A stretch of DNA of 64,000 bases from Spongilla lacustris (GCA_949361645.1 OX442417.1:8858912-8922911), one strand, 5' to 3'; positions 27,031 through 39,500 are shown, numbered from the stretch's first letter. Notes: generated by a model from the letters alone, not told the origin. Translations and numbers: made by a program.

Positions 27031-27345
27031 AAAATAATATGCGGTAAGTCCCTTTTCTCGTAAACTGTCCCATATGCAGATTCTAGAAATCAAATTTGTA
27101 TCCTTCTAGCATGTTCTATTGGGGAGATATGATAGAAAAACTGATTTTTGTTGGCGACAAGCACTGTACCCTAAAATAGCAAAGACTTACATGTACTATA
27201 TGACAACATCAGATGATCGAACATACATGTACATGCATATATGCTATTGGCAGGTGGAGTATTATTAGATGTAATCACCACAGAAGCTTCATGATGACAA
27301 GTACATAACTGAAGTCATGTATGCCATGTTGTAGCTCCCACTTAC

Positions 27346-27441
27346 TTTTTTTCTTTCTGTACATCACCATGACTATTATAGGTACCACAACAGCTGTAGT
27401 TATAGCAACCACTGCTACAGCTGGTACAACTATTGCTATTG
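27346..27441 (-). CDS. Gene 2 exon: transmembrane helix
   Basis: 32 codons, phase 1-1, acceptor ttttcag|ca and donor aaaaa|gtaagt. A long hydrophobic Val/Ala/Ile-rich run (IVVPAVAVVAITTAVVVPII, then VMVM) is followed by the basic YRKKK. The position matches the TM exon of gene 1, but the sequence has diverged strongly, unlike the Ig exon. Confidence 0.72.
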
Positions 27442-30400
27442 CTGAAAATAATAAAAGCATGAATAAGAACAGCACACCACCAAAGTTAACTAACCTAATA
27501 TAGGTGTGGTAGTAGGAGTATTAATACCACCAGTGGCATTATTTCCTGCTGTTGGGGCACACTGAGTAGTTGGCACATACATGTACCCTAGACAAAAAGT
27601 ACAGGACTTATATATATATATATATACATGTATGTACACGAATGCATTAGAAGCAAATAATAAATGACTTGTAAGCGAGGTGGTGATGCTGTATCCAGGC
27701 ACAATAAGCTCAGAGACATAGTGCTCCAAACCTGCCATCGTGCCTGCATCAATGCCAAGGCAGAAGCTGGCAGTGGACTGGGACGTGACCTCCTGCACAC
27801 ACGTCCTGCTGACATATTAGCTTCGAATTGGCTCTGTGGCAAGCCTGCTGCTTTTGACCTTTCTGTGACTTCCCCGCTAAACCCATCCCTTCTCTCTGAA
27901 GCGGGTCTCACAGCAGGGTCAGCAGCAGTTGCTGCAGAGCTAAGAAAGCACTCAGCTAATGATGCTAAGTGCTCTGAGCTGGGATGGACTTGCATTCCGC
28001 TTGTGGTGGAATCATATGGAGCTTGGGGCAGGGAAGCTATAGAAGCCTTCTCAAGACTTGCTTCACACCTTGCCACAAGGACCAACACCCCCAAGTCCAA
28101 GGTGGTCTCTAACTTGTATGGCCGCCTGAACTTAACACTAGTGCGAGCCAATACCCGGTCCCTCCTCTTAAGATATATCATCCAGGAGGGTGATACATGT
28201 ACCTAAACATAACTTTGTAGTTAGTGTATTTTATTTATTCGTGTATCATAATCATGTATTAGTACATGCATGTACATAATTTTTACAAAATGAATATACA
28301 TTTAATTATATATATAAATCTACATTTAAAAAAGCGAAGCACATACATGTATCTATTTCACACACATGAGAAGCATACTAACCTGTCGTCAGTTTTGAAT
28401 GTACATAAGTATATGTATTTGCATTCCCATCTCCAGCTCCATTGACAGCAAAGAATGTAAACTCAATTGTACCATTATAGTCCAAGATGGTTGTATTTTG
28501 CTCTCCAGCACTTATCATAAACGACGGGTCATTTATACCAAGTGATGAAGTACAAGGCATAGCAGGCTTGCATACTGCTGGATTACTGATGGTCTTTGGA
28601 ATGTTGGTGGCATTGTTACCAAGTATGTAATGGGATATGGTGGGAGGAGTTGAAACTTCAAGAGAAGGTGGAGCAACCCAGGAGAGTGTTATGGTAGAGT
28701 TTGAGGAGCTTATTCCCAACAACAGAGGTGGTGGTAGTATACCTACATGTGGATGGAAGATTATAGAATATTAGCCAGCATGTATTATATATTACTTTGC
28801 AATTAATGAATTTATCAATTATTAAAGGTAATCTAATTTTCTAAACGCAGTTTGTATTTGCCTAACTTAGTCCGTGTATATATTTTAAATTGATAATCCT
28901 AATAAGGAATTATAAGCGTTGCATTGTTTTTTGGACACCCTGTACATGTACATGTTTATACTGAGTGACCTGTATGAAACTACATGTAGTACCATTAATG
29001 AAAACTAAATCATAGGCAGCATTGTCCTGGAGAAGGAATGAGAGGGACTGGTGGTCATGTGTGATGATGCTCTGCTGACGTCTGCTGATATCAGTGAGCA
29101 AAAGTTACAAAAATAAATTCTATTGGCATTTAATATTCAAAACAACAAATCAAACTAGAAAACCACTGCAATTTTAATGAACTTTAAGTTTAATAACTGC
29201 CGACATTATTACACAATTACATAATTTGAAAAATGTAGGTAAATGTAGGTCTAGCAATCTAGCCTTTTGACACAATTAAATGGTTTCAGAACTATCTCAA
29301 TTACTAAGAGAGTCGTATACTGATACTTTAGAACTTTGCAACTTGTCAGTGGAATGAGATAATCTCATGCCAATTAAAACCCATCATTAGTCACTAAATT
29401 GCACTTTTTAAATGGTCCACGAAATGCTAGATATGAATTTTCTTCTGACAGATATTGAATTATTATGATTTTGAGCTTAAATAACTACGAATGCCTGATT
29501 CCTTTATCTGTAAAGCTTCGAAATTGAAAATCCATGTTCAAAAGTCATTTTGTTACTCATGTTCTTTTCATTTCAGTTTCAATACAATATTGCTTATTTG
29601 TAGCTTTCAGAACATCAATTGAGTATTCATTTTGTGGTACTGTTTTTTTTTTTGGGGGGGGGGGGGGGAGGGGGGGCAATGTTTATTTGTGTGTCTTAGT
29701 CCAATTATCATTTTGTGTCACAAGCAACAAAACTTTCTTAAATTGAGAGTTGTTACTTACATGTAGTTTGAACATCTATACTTTTTGGCATCCTCTGCAT
29801 TAATATTTTTGTCAAATCTACATGTACATGTGTAGCTTTTCCATACTGTCCTGTTAACTGAGATAGAGAATAAAGCTGATTTTCACAGTGGTGTTCAGCA
29901 ACATGACACCAGATACATGTATTAGCAATGTAAGGTTAGTTCGGAGGTGCTACAGGTTAATATAGCATTGCATATGGATGTGACCAAGAAATGTTTGTTA
30001 TACAGTGGAACCCAAAATGTGTACACCAGCGGGACCCACCTCAAGTGTCCTGATCATCGAGGTGTCCTTTATTGGAACTACATGTATTTATCATTACAAT
30101 GACTACATAAATGACATGATTATATGATGGGAAGTCTAAGATAAAAGTGTTTGTGACTACCTATGACCAAACATTTCTAAGTAGCTTTGCTTCTTCATAT
30201 TTCTTAAAGAGGCAAATCATTTCTCTTAAACTTATTAGCCACACTTTTACAACACGACTTCAGTCTCAAGATCACATAAAGCAACTAATTTAACACCTAA
30301 TCATTAAATGTGCTTTTAATAGGATTAACAATACTGCTGTAAGCGTTTCCATCAATCAACTCTGTATACATGTACATGTCCAGAGGTAATGTATTTATAC

Positions 30401-33400
30401 AACTAAAATATCAGAGTATACAACACTGTATGTGTGTGAACTCGAATTGAGACCATTGCATGTCCACTGTTCGGGGTGTTTTTGTATTGTGTAATAGCAG
30501 GTAGTACAATTGTACCCCCAGGTGGACATTCAGGACAATAGACATTAACAGAAGTTGATGTTTCTTTACATTTACTGATACACATGTACATGTACAGTAC
30601 ATGTATGTGTAGTTACATCAGGCAGTAAGGCTCAAGTGTGCTAGGGCTGGTTACATATCAATAAACCCACTGAATAGCCAGAGAAAAATAATATAAGTTT
30701 ACAATTACATGCAATGCACAAAGCTGTCATTTTTTCATTAATGTGCCGTTACCACAATTGTGCAGTACACAGGCAGAGCGGTTTATAACTCCCTTAAAGT
30801 GATCTGAAAAAATGTCAGACCAAGAGGCATTTTCATTGCAGGTATAAACTAAATATAATTACATGTGTTATGAAATACATACAGATTGCACAGTAGCAAG
30901 CAAAGGCATGGTTTGTACTTTATATATTAATCAGAGTTAGGATCCCATCTGTTGCACTTGCTACATGCTTCAAGTTTTTGCTAGCCAAATACGCGAGGTA
31001 TTTGTCACGGACCTATGACAAGGCTATGTCTTCTATGACAAAGAGCTTAACAAGACTTGCGCACCGAAATATGCAAGTTCTGTAAGTACTACTACAAATA
31101 TTACATCAGTAGCACAAGTGTTCAATTAGACACAATAATATATGGACTAGCTATCCAACGCTAGAGCTCGCTCGCACGGCCGTACGGATACACGGATATA
31201 GTCTTAATCAATATTCAATTAACATGTACGACTAAACAAACTTTTCCCGCATAATCACATCACAATCGAGGTTGGTTATTGCAGCCAATCAGCACAGTAA
31301 TTAGTGGGTGTAGTTGCTAGTTGCAATGATCGGCCGAAATGACCGACCGTAATAATAAACGATCGGCCATGGCATGAAATTGAACGGCAAAATGTCCGAT
31401 GGCCGACCGTCATATTCCACTCTGCACAGTGAGGTTTACAGTACATTTGCTCATACATATTTCTACTAATGCAATGTTTTCCATCTCAACTGTCATTATG
31501 CATTATGAGCAAGTGTACTGTCCTATAATTACGTTTCATCAAAAAATAATAATAATAATTTGGAAGTCCATTTGCTTTCATCTACATGTACATGTAGAAG
31601 TTAATATGATCAGTAAATGCATCTATCAAGATATTATTATTATCAGTACCTGATAGTAACCTTGGCATTATTATTTGACAATGATAACACAGTGAAGAAG
31701 TACGAGTATTGCTACAAATTTTTTCTTCATAAAATAATTGCAATCATAGCAGATTAAAGTAGCAACATGATGAAAATTTCACAGTAAAATAAACCTACAT
31801 GTATGAAGAAATTGTGTTTTTATGTTGTCAATTAATGGGGTGAGGTACATGTACATAATGTCATTCAATCTACACATGTAGGAAGAGGCTTTCAGAAATA
31901 CTGCACAATTGCACCATGAATAAAGCTGATAACAAATAGAATGTTGTTACTAGCAGCACCCAAAGAACATTGGGACTATCAGAATGGCAGATATTTGTAG
32001 AGTGGAGCCATTGGAGCAAGCAGAACCATGATCATGTGATACACCTTTCTAAATATGATGATGAAAAGCTAAAAGTTGTGATCCTGATAACACGGGGAGA
32101 CTAATCACTGTAGTCGCTGGGCAAATGAATTTGTAACCAGAAATACAAAGTAATACTGCCACATCCACTACATGTACATGCATATAAATACACATGTATG
32201 GGACAGATTCCACATCACAAAATGTTATAAAATTCCCTTGCATTTGAATCGCTATAACTTTCGAACAGTTTAAAGCTATCAATTCCTATTTTCAACACTT
32301 CATACTACACCATTTCCCTAAGGTCAAATATATTTAGGAGTCTTGCACTACATGCAGCTCCATGCCAGTATTGCAATATCCAGTACCCCATCAGATTCAA
32401 ACCCACCATAACTTTCGGTAGGAGTAATCATATTGCTTCAAATTTGGTTTATACATGTAGGTAGAGAGGTTCCTTAGCTATTGGTCTGTTCTGTTCATTA
32501 ATTTTATGTCATCCGTTAAGGAGATTACAGTTGAACAAAGTACATGTTTTCCCACTTGATCCACTAAAAATATAACCACCACTCCCCATAAAATGTACAT
32601 TGAGCGGGACGCAATTTGCCCAATCATTGGCACAAATTGAGCAAGAAAACGTGCACGTAGTGGTTCAACTGTATCCGTAATGAATAATGAACACAATAAT
32701 AAAATAGCTGAGGAACTGAATTTTAAGTGGTAGGATTAATCCTGCCAAAAGTTATGGTGGGTTTGAACCCGGTTGGGTATCAGATGTTGCAACGCTGGCA
32801 CAAAGCTAGCGCAAGACCCCAAAATGTATTTGACCTGTCACCATAGGAAAATGTTGTAGTATGAACTTTTGAAAACAGGAGGTCAATAGCTTTCACAGTT
32901 TGGAAGTTACAGTGATTCAAACACAAGGGAATGTTATAACATTATAAATGCAATGTATGTGTACCATATATTAGCTGGTATACTGGGAGAAGATATTCGG
33001 AAATTTACAAAGTGACTTCATTTGATGTGCCACTACACAAGCCTTGCAACAGAAAAGAAGAGCAATTAGTAGGTTGTTTCACTGAGCATGCATACTAAAG
33101 CCCTTGCTTATGAGATGAAGAAACAACAAGCTTTGGGGCGTCCAATATTAATTTTTAGTGAAGGTGAAATTTTTTAAAGGAAAGAGAAATTGTTCTTTTT
33201 GTTCTCAACAAGAAACAGAATGAAGATGAGGAATTTATCATTGCAAAAGCAGGAGAGGCAGGACAACTAACTACATGTATAGCAACCAACTTGGCTGGAC
33301 ATAACTTGATTTTATCTACAAAAATGCTGGTGGATTACATGCATGTACATGTACATGTACATTTACAAAGGAAAAGCCTCCACCCACTTACTGAATACAT

Positions 33401-34377
33401 CAGTAACCACTAATATGTACATGTACATGTACACTGCACTGTATATCAAGAACAACATTTTTTAGTTTAAAACCTAAGTGTACACAATTAAAATTAAACT
33501 TGTGCAACAGTTTAGAGACCTCAGGAGCATGTGGTCCCGAGACCGATACCAAAAGATCAGTAGTGATCATTCAGCTACATTATGCATAGGCTCCAGCAGG
33601 GTAATGCTGCTGTAGTTCTAGGCACCATGGAGATGCCTGACTGACTATATGTGTAAATACATGTAGGCCATTTGTGTTGTAGTGTATATCTGTATTTAGA
33701 ATTGTACATGTACAGGTACATGTACATGAATGTTATCAGATAATAAAAAACTATGTATTCCAAACAGCATACATGTACATGTACATCAATGTACATGTAT
33801 AGTACCTTGAAGAATGAGTCTCACTGGATCACTTGATTGGACATTATACGATGATGTAACCAGCACTGTCAGATCACTGTAATGTTATTATTAGCTTTGG
33901 TGGTGGGAACAATGAGCTGAGAGGATACAGTAAGTCCATCTGGCGAGATAGAAGGTGTATGGTATATCCCTCTACTGAGTACATATGGTGTGGTAGCTGC
34001 ATGCCCATCCACTGTCCAAAATAATACTGTTCCATCTCCAGAACAGTTGAATGTAAATGTTGATGTATTGTTCTCAAATGTTGTATAGTTATTAGATGGT
34101 GAAATGAGAATGCCACCAGCACCTATTGTGCACATGAAAATAATAATAATTCAATGTACATGTAAAGACAATCTTAGATAATTCATACAGCTGAATTCAA
34201 TCAAAGACCATAATGTATTATTGGACACCTTGTACATACATGTACACATACATTGTACATATGTAAGGTACATAAAAAATGATACAAAACAGTACACGTA
34301 CTGGTTTCAGGCAGCAACAATAGCGCCACTACCACCAGCTGCCGTGATAAGTATTTCAATTTCAATTTTCTTCGCAT
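27346..34377 (-). CDS. Receptor gene 2: Ig-FN3 membrane protein, paralogue of gene 1 (broken)
   Basis: Read on the - strand, the exons are 34377-34302 (signal peptide), 34122-33806 (Ig), 28742-28383 (FN3), 27587-27495 (stalk) and 27441-27346 (transmembrane). All are joined in phase 1, with the same exon order and nearly the same exon lengths as gene 1. The Ig exon is 317 bp instead of 318. The one-base loss hits the codon of the second Ig cysteine and creates an in-frame TGA, so the copy is a pseudogene unless the base is an assembly error. No cytoplasmic-tail exon was found below 27346, where a palindromic element now lies. The Ig-FN3 intron is 5.1 kb, against 1.2 kb in gene 1, and carries insertions. 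Confidence 0.75.
27495..27587 (-). CDS. Gene 2 exon: Thr/Pro-rich stalk
   Basis: 31 codons, phase 1-1, acceptor gtctag|gg and donor attag|gttagt. It encodes CAPTAGNNATGG then INTPTTTPIL, with the same TTTP flavour as the gene 1 stalk (TTTPIGHY) and one sequon. Only one stalk copy is seen, against two in gene 1. Confidence 0.6.
   Translation of the reverse strand, partial: GTCMCQLLSVPQQQEIMPLVVLILLLPHLY
27664..28206 (+). pseudogene. 5'-truncated retroelement ORF C-terminus inside a gene 2 intron
   Basis: A 180-codon open frame, clearly GC-richer than its surroundings, opposite in strand to the host gene. Segments CKRGGD, RHNKLRD, TRPADILASNW, KPAAFDLSVTSPLNPSLLSE, ELRKHSANDAKC and ELGWTCIPLVVESYGAWG look like the C-terminal region found after reverse transcriptase in invertebrate retrotransposon proteins. 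I recognise this from memory and could not search it. The spacing of D, D and E/K residues is reminiscent of a restriction-like endonuclease fold, but that is inference. Stops directly precede 27664 and no RT domain is present, so it is a 5'-truncated insertion. Confidence 0.6.
28383..28742 (-). CDS. Gene 2 exon: fibronectin type III domain
   Basis: 120 codons, phase 1-1, acceptor catgtag|gt and donor gacag|gttagt. The FN3 core Trp is in LSWVAP, and the C-terminal FFAVNGAGDGN matches FYAVNGAGNGN of gene 1. It shares the CTSSLG segment (CTTSLD in gene 1) but has fewer cysteines. The frame is intact. The exon has diverged far more from its gene 1 counterpart than the Ig exon has. Confidence 0.8.
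28743..33805 (-). other. Gene 2 intron, 5.1 kb, with repeats
   Basis: Holds a poly(T)/poly(G) tract (about 29642-29676) and a Tc1/mariner-type end fragment near 30003-30070 (acagtggaacccaaaatg...gaggtgtcctt). A CpG-rich patch with GACCGACCGT motifs lies at 31329-31412, and a palindromic element at 32215-32950. No further exon recognised. No gene-like frame on either strand. Confidence 0.55.
32215..32950. mobile_element. Large palindromic foldback element, copy 2
   Basis: Same family as 26355-27030: cgctataactttcgaacagt, catactacaccatttcccta, ttagctattggtctgttctg and ttgagcgggacgcaatttgc are diverged versions of copy 1 segments, again with reverse-complement arms. It lies within the gene 2 intron. 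Confidence 0.8.
33806..34122 (-). pseudogene. Gene 2 exon: Ig domain with 1-nt deletion at the second cysteine
   Basis: The exon starts after cacaatag| and ends cttcaag|gtacta. Its first 84 codons parallel the gene 1 Ig exon (FNCSG, FWTVDG, SPDGLTVSSQL, NNNITVI). The intact copy reads atctgtacagtg; this copy reads atctgacagtg, losing one T. The Cys codon becomes TGA (33871-33869) and the remaining codons shift. Past the lesion the original frame is still conserved to the donor, so the loss looks recent or is a base-call error. Confidence 0.82.
34302..34377 (-). CDS. Gene 2 exon: signal peptide
   Basis: ATG at 34377-34375, 25 codons plus one base, then donor acca|gtacgt. It encodes a basic start and hydrophobic core (MRRKLKLKYLSRQ then LVVVALLLLPETS), a classic signal peptide. 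It ends in phase 1, so the join to the Ig exon 180 bp away forms AGT (Ser). Predicted from phase and composition; no equivalent was found for gene 1. Confidence 0.6.
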
Positions 34378-36435
34378 TTCTGGATAAAATAATCAAATAT
34401 GCAATTCATCACATACACATGTACAAGGCTGCAAACCTGACACTATGTACATGTACACCCTGTTACAGTACAAGACCTGATAACCCCCTCAGCAGGAGCG
34501 TTCAAATGCAAATGGCTTCAAATTACAACATGTACATGTACATGTATGTTGATTGATACAATGCATTAGATTCGGTTCGTACATACATGTACGTACATGT
34601 AGATGAGTCCTTCTGATCATGTTCATTGATTTACATGTATATGCAATCTGTTACTGAGGAACAGTTGAACAAACTACATGCACATTTTCCTTAAAGTGAA
34701 TCGAGTCCCACTTGCAGGGACTATATACTAAAATTCAGCGTGCAAATATGCATTTATAGATGTACATGTACGTGAGTTTGTTCAATTGTAACTCCATAAC
34801 CATAACTGATTGCACATAGCATACAATGTACATGTATGAACTGATTATGGGGTAATTTTAATGAGTACTTCAGTGAAAGTTGATCCCCATGGAGTATCAG
34901 ATCTCATGATAATAATATATAGTTAGTGCAAGACCACTAAATTGTGTAGTATGATGTGTTGAAAATAGGCAATAACCATTTGATAGTTTAGGAATTTTTT
35001 TATAATGTTTTATCAGAACCTACATTTGGTTCAAGGATTGTTAATTAACAATCCTTGGTAGGTTCTACATGCAAGTAGAATTTGGAGTGTCATGAATATG
35101 ATGAGCAAAATACCCGATCCCACTACTGCTAATGTACCATAGAATCAATTGGACTTTAGCAAGTGTATTTGGATACAGCCATCGAATGCCTACAATGTAG
35201 TAAAACTGCCAACGCTTAGAAAGTGCACACTCGTTCCCACACACGAATTTTAAGTTCCTTCTTCTTACATGTAAGTCTCACTCTGATACATGTAATTGGT
35301 TTATAAACTAGCTATTCTTGATATAATTTATATCATCAAAATTGAAAAAGAAGTGACCTATGTACATTTTGGAAAATGAAATAAGCTTCTCTTAGTTACT
35401 CTTCTTCATGGAAAAAAAGTGCGCCCTTGATTAATGACGCTAACTACACTTAAATAAGGACAACGATGTGGAGATTAAATATTTTAAAAATCATCCATGT
35501 GTGTACATGTAGTGATCTCTATAATGAATAACACATGTACATTGTGTAGTGAAAGGACTCCTTTCAATCCAAACAGATTACATGTGTAGGATGAAATTTA
35601 GGAAGCTGAGTATTTTGATTTAGTTACTTTTTATTCTCCTCCTCCCCCCCCTTCCATAAAATCTGTAAGGGACAGTTGAGCCCTTGCATATACATGCATA
35701 GATATATATATAATTTTTATAATTATAGCAATAATTAGTCTCCCCCAAATCCTAACTCCACATTATAATTGTGACGTCCAATACCTCAGAGGGATCAAAT
35801 GAACCATACACCATGTACATGTAACTTTTAAGCATTGTATGTTACACCTGCTTATAGTGTGGACGTAACCAACAAACTTCGACTACGCCTACGGTCCAAA
35901 TATTATTCCACAGATACTGCCCTGTAAGCCATAAAATCCATACTATTTCACACTGGTTCCTTCACCTGATACAACCATATGCATGTTAGGTGTCGGCGAT
36001 CAGTATGCAGTAAAGCTTCCAAAAAGGACGTAAGCGGATCAGTGCTTCCTTCTGTGTGACACAATAGTTCTGCTCAGCTTTAGACCCACCTCCCATAAGC
36101 GACAACATACCCTGCACCACGTTGACGTCCTACATGTAAATTCTATTCCTTCTTTCTAACGAGCACAAAACCAACAGGAAAAAAAAAATGGACTAACGGT
36201 GATGTGAGTAGCGTCCATTTAGGTCTAGTTGCTATAAAAAGTAGGCCTATACAAAAAAAAAAGGAAAAAAAAAAGATGTTGATAAGTTGGGTTTTGATCA
36301 TCCGTACCGTTGAAGCGATTTATAGAACATCAACCAAACCATGCGAGCACATCATACAGTACAACCTAACATACATCAAAACAAGCCCACCTTTATACTA
36401 GTATCCATACACATACACAGCCAGAAGTTTTTACT
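34378..36435. other. Intergenic, ACATGT-rich; foldback remnants only
   Basis: Contains a degenerate third copy of the palindromic family (about 34655-35010) and a hairpin at 35021-35066 (caaggattgttaattaacaatccttg core). Poly-purine stretches lie near 36241-36274. No gene recognised. Confidence 0.5.
34655..35010. mobile_element. Palindromic foldback element, copy 3 (degenerate)
   Basis: gaacagttgaacaaactaca, ttgttcaattgtaactccat and gatccccatggagtatcaga match parts of copy 1 and copy 2. The arms are shortened and interrupted. Confidence 0.6.
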
Positions 36436-36500
36436 CACGTGAGCACGATGGACCGACCGTCCAAATTTGACGTACAAATGTTTCGATCATTGCTATAAAA
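36436..36500 (+). promoter_or_regulatory. Candidate core promoter: E-box and TATA-like site
   Basis: CACGTG at 36436-36441, GACCGACCGT at 36451-36460 and TATAAAA at 36494-36500, the last 29 bp before the ATG at 36523. If the TATA is real, the start site would fall almost on the ATG, giving a very short leader. The TATA could also be chance in AT-rich DNA. Confidence 0.3.
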
Positions 36501-36522
36501 TTTAGAGTCTTGCTATTTTAAA

Positions 36523-36550
36523 ATGGGTGCAACAGAGTCAACAAACAGCG
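36523..36550 (+). CDS. Candidate gene 3 first exon: N-myristoylation start
   Basis: ATG in a good context (aaaATGG), coding MGATESTNS plus one base, then donor agcg|gtaagg. Gly2, small residue 3 and Ser6 fit the N-myristoyltransferase rule (MGxxxS). The exon ends in phase 1, the phase required by each death-domain exon downstream, and G+AG or G+AC gives Glu or Asp at the join. The exon is short, so the call rests on phase, donor and motif together. The distance to the first death exon is 2.3 kb. Confidence 0.4.
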
Positions 36551-39500
36551 GTAAGGTATTGTATTTGTTCAGATTACTTGTTCATACTGCTTTTGCGTTT
36601 CATGAATCTATGTTACAATAACAGGCCAACTAGAGCTAGATCTACAGTAGGCGGCCTACTTGTGCATGTACATGTAGATCACGTCACCAGACACCTGGTT
36701 ACACTCCATGAAATGAATAGGGCCTATGACTGGATCCTGGGCTTGGATTTAAAGTTTAGGGTTGGGCTATTTCACGCTTTAGCGCTAGAATCCGCCATAT
36801 TAATATACATGTACATATCGTGAGTGTGTTGGAAATGTGGCAAGTGCGTAAGCCTTAGCCTAACTAGGCCTATATATTATGACTTATCAGTACGAAACCT
36901 GGGAGACGTACAAGGTTTTTATGAATTGATAACGACTGTATGTTAGGAAATGGTATGTTTGTATGGAGGGACCATTTTAGTATACTAATAGCATGGGTCA
37001 GCCATATTGACCTTTTGTGAATCACTAGAGCTCTAATCATTCATCTTCAAAATTAAATTAAATTAAAAAGTGTTGCTCAAAAATTTCTCATACATCACAG
37101 TAGATCGCATTGTCCCAAAGTGCATGTATTGTCAATTGTAAACATGCTGACAGGGTTTGTCTTTACATGTACATGCTCCAAATTTCACGTCAATATATAA
37201 GAGTTTTCAGTTTCTTTTATTGCAACAATGACTTATGATATACTTGACACATTATGATTCCCCTACAATATATTGTGGTGCCTAACAGTAGCTCTGGAGC
37301 ATTACATTTGGTACAGCACAACATCAGATCATTATTTCAGAACGGTGATTTTGCTGGTCACTGTCTGGAATATAAATTTCACTATTTAGGATTGGTGGGT
37401 TGATGGAGTAAACATAAGAAAACAGTGTTGTATTATTATTATTATTGAATGTTAAAAATATACATGACATACGAACCAAATACGAGTAATAAACATGTTA
37501 ATTACCTATACAGTACCCATATTGATTATAATTGCAACTGCCTAATCTACACCCACTACCTTCTACACCTTCCTCTGCAACCTCCTAAACTTGTTTTTAC
37601 ACAAAACCTCTGCTGGTCTAGCCTCATTCAACTTTTGTGGGTTTTTTGAAAGATTCACGAAGTCGTTTGAGACAGCTTTCGGATGTACAGGCTCTTGCAT
37701 GGTGTTAATCGGTAAAGGGATCTGGGATGCCTCCCTTTTCACAGCCACTCCCGAGTCGCCCCCTTCCGCATTGTCACTAGTATGCCCTGCATCCCAATCC
37801 CTCAATGCTTTTTTCAGGTTCCCCGCTTTCTTTCACTACGCGACAGCAGATCTTGTGCCATTACTCTGTCGTGTGCAACTTCCCATTTCTGGTCTGGCTT
37901 AAGGTCAACTACCATCCAACCAATTGAACGCGTCAAGTTATCAATTTCTTCAACCAGATCTGATCGTGCACGAACATGACGGAGATCACATATAACTCCC
38001 TCTTCTTCGTACTTAAGTAACTCTACACATGCACTTTCCTCCTATTGACTGCAGAGTTTGTAAAAAGAAGCCGCTTTTCTCTTCAAACGAGGTGTTTCCT
38101 CCAGCTTCACTTGCGCTTCTGTGCATCGGCCGTTCAATGGAGTGCAATCTGTAATGACCTGCGGCAGCTGTCTTCACTGTCTAGCCATCTGGTACCACAG
38201 CTGGTAAAATCGGGGTGCTTCACTAGCCCATCCTCTTCCGATTCATCTGATTCTTCCGATTTTCCCTCCACAAAGTATCTATCACAAAGTTCCAAACAGC
38301 TTTCATCCTCATCTTCGTCCTCCGCCTCTTCCATGCCCGCCATTTTCTTTTATGATGATGATGATGATGATGATGATTATTATTGTTGTTGTTGTGATTT
38401 ATTGGTCATACTACCCTTACTTCAGTTAACCCCCCGCCCCCACATACTTAAATTTCAATGTATCCTGATTAGCGGGTGCCCATAAGATTGATTGATGTGA
38501 AGCCGCTGGGCCTTTTTAGGTTAGCTCTCAACATCTCTGAGCTACAAATGTATGAAGTATGAGGTGGACACATTTGTTAGTACACATGCTGCACAGCCAT
38601 CATGTGCTAGCTGAGCCTATGATTGAACTACAGATCTGGAGCCAGTGCAATCTCTACATGTACATGTACATGTGTATGTGTATATCAATCATTGTACTTA
38701 CATGATCAGATCCAATAATCTAATATTATAATTTCCAACATCCGCTAACCACCTATTTATAAACTCCGCCTAGCCTCTACACTAGCCCATGTACATGTAT
38801 ACATGAATATTTTATACCACAATGCATGTTCTAATAACTAGACATCTCTTACCATCTCTAGAGCTCATGGATATCCCATGCTCCAAAGGCCATCTTTTGG
38901 AGTTATCATTGTTGCAGTTTGACTCCAGAAAAATTGGTCATCAATTGCAGATTATATATGATGAAGAGGGTACTGATCAGCAGAGGAGGGAGAGGATGTT
39001 ATTGAAGTGGAGAGCACAGCAGGGATCTGGTGCCACATACCTCAAACTATATAAGGCTTTAATAAGCTGTGGATACAAGGATGAAGCTGATGAAGTCAAG
39101 CAAATGGCTACTGCATTTAAAGGTATGTTTATCAGGGGATGGGCTGGTCCTACTTGTACATGTAGGTACTAATTTACATGTACATATACACATGTATCAA
39201 TTGATGTAAATGCACACATACATATACCTGTATGTACATGTACATGTACATGTAGATCTGCAGTAAGCGTTCTTTCAGGACTGTTGTTCAGTGCATCATG
39301 TGAAAATATGCCCTCCCCACAAACCCAGGCTTTAAATGCTTACATGTACACTGTAGTTTGAACACAGCTGTAAGCATAAAGCAATTCAACTACAATGTAC
39401 ATGTACATTGTATGCCCATGTACATGAACAATGTATTGTACATGAAAAGTACAAGAGAATTTCATGTGTACATCTGTACTATACATGTGTAAGGTGTACA

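Larger units (their letters stand above)
36551..38861 (+). other. Intron/intergenic before death exon A, with decayed ORF
   Basis: Apart from the - strand decayed ORF at 37563-38343 and a repeat module at 38519-38783, it holds only AT-rich DNA with a few ACATGT runs and a (GAT)n/(TTG)n stretch at 38352-38395. Confidence 0.5.
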
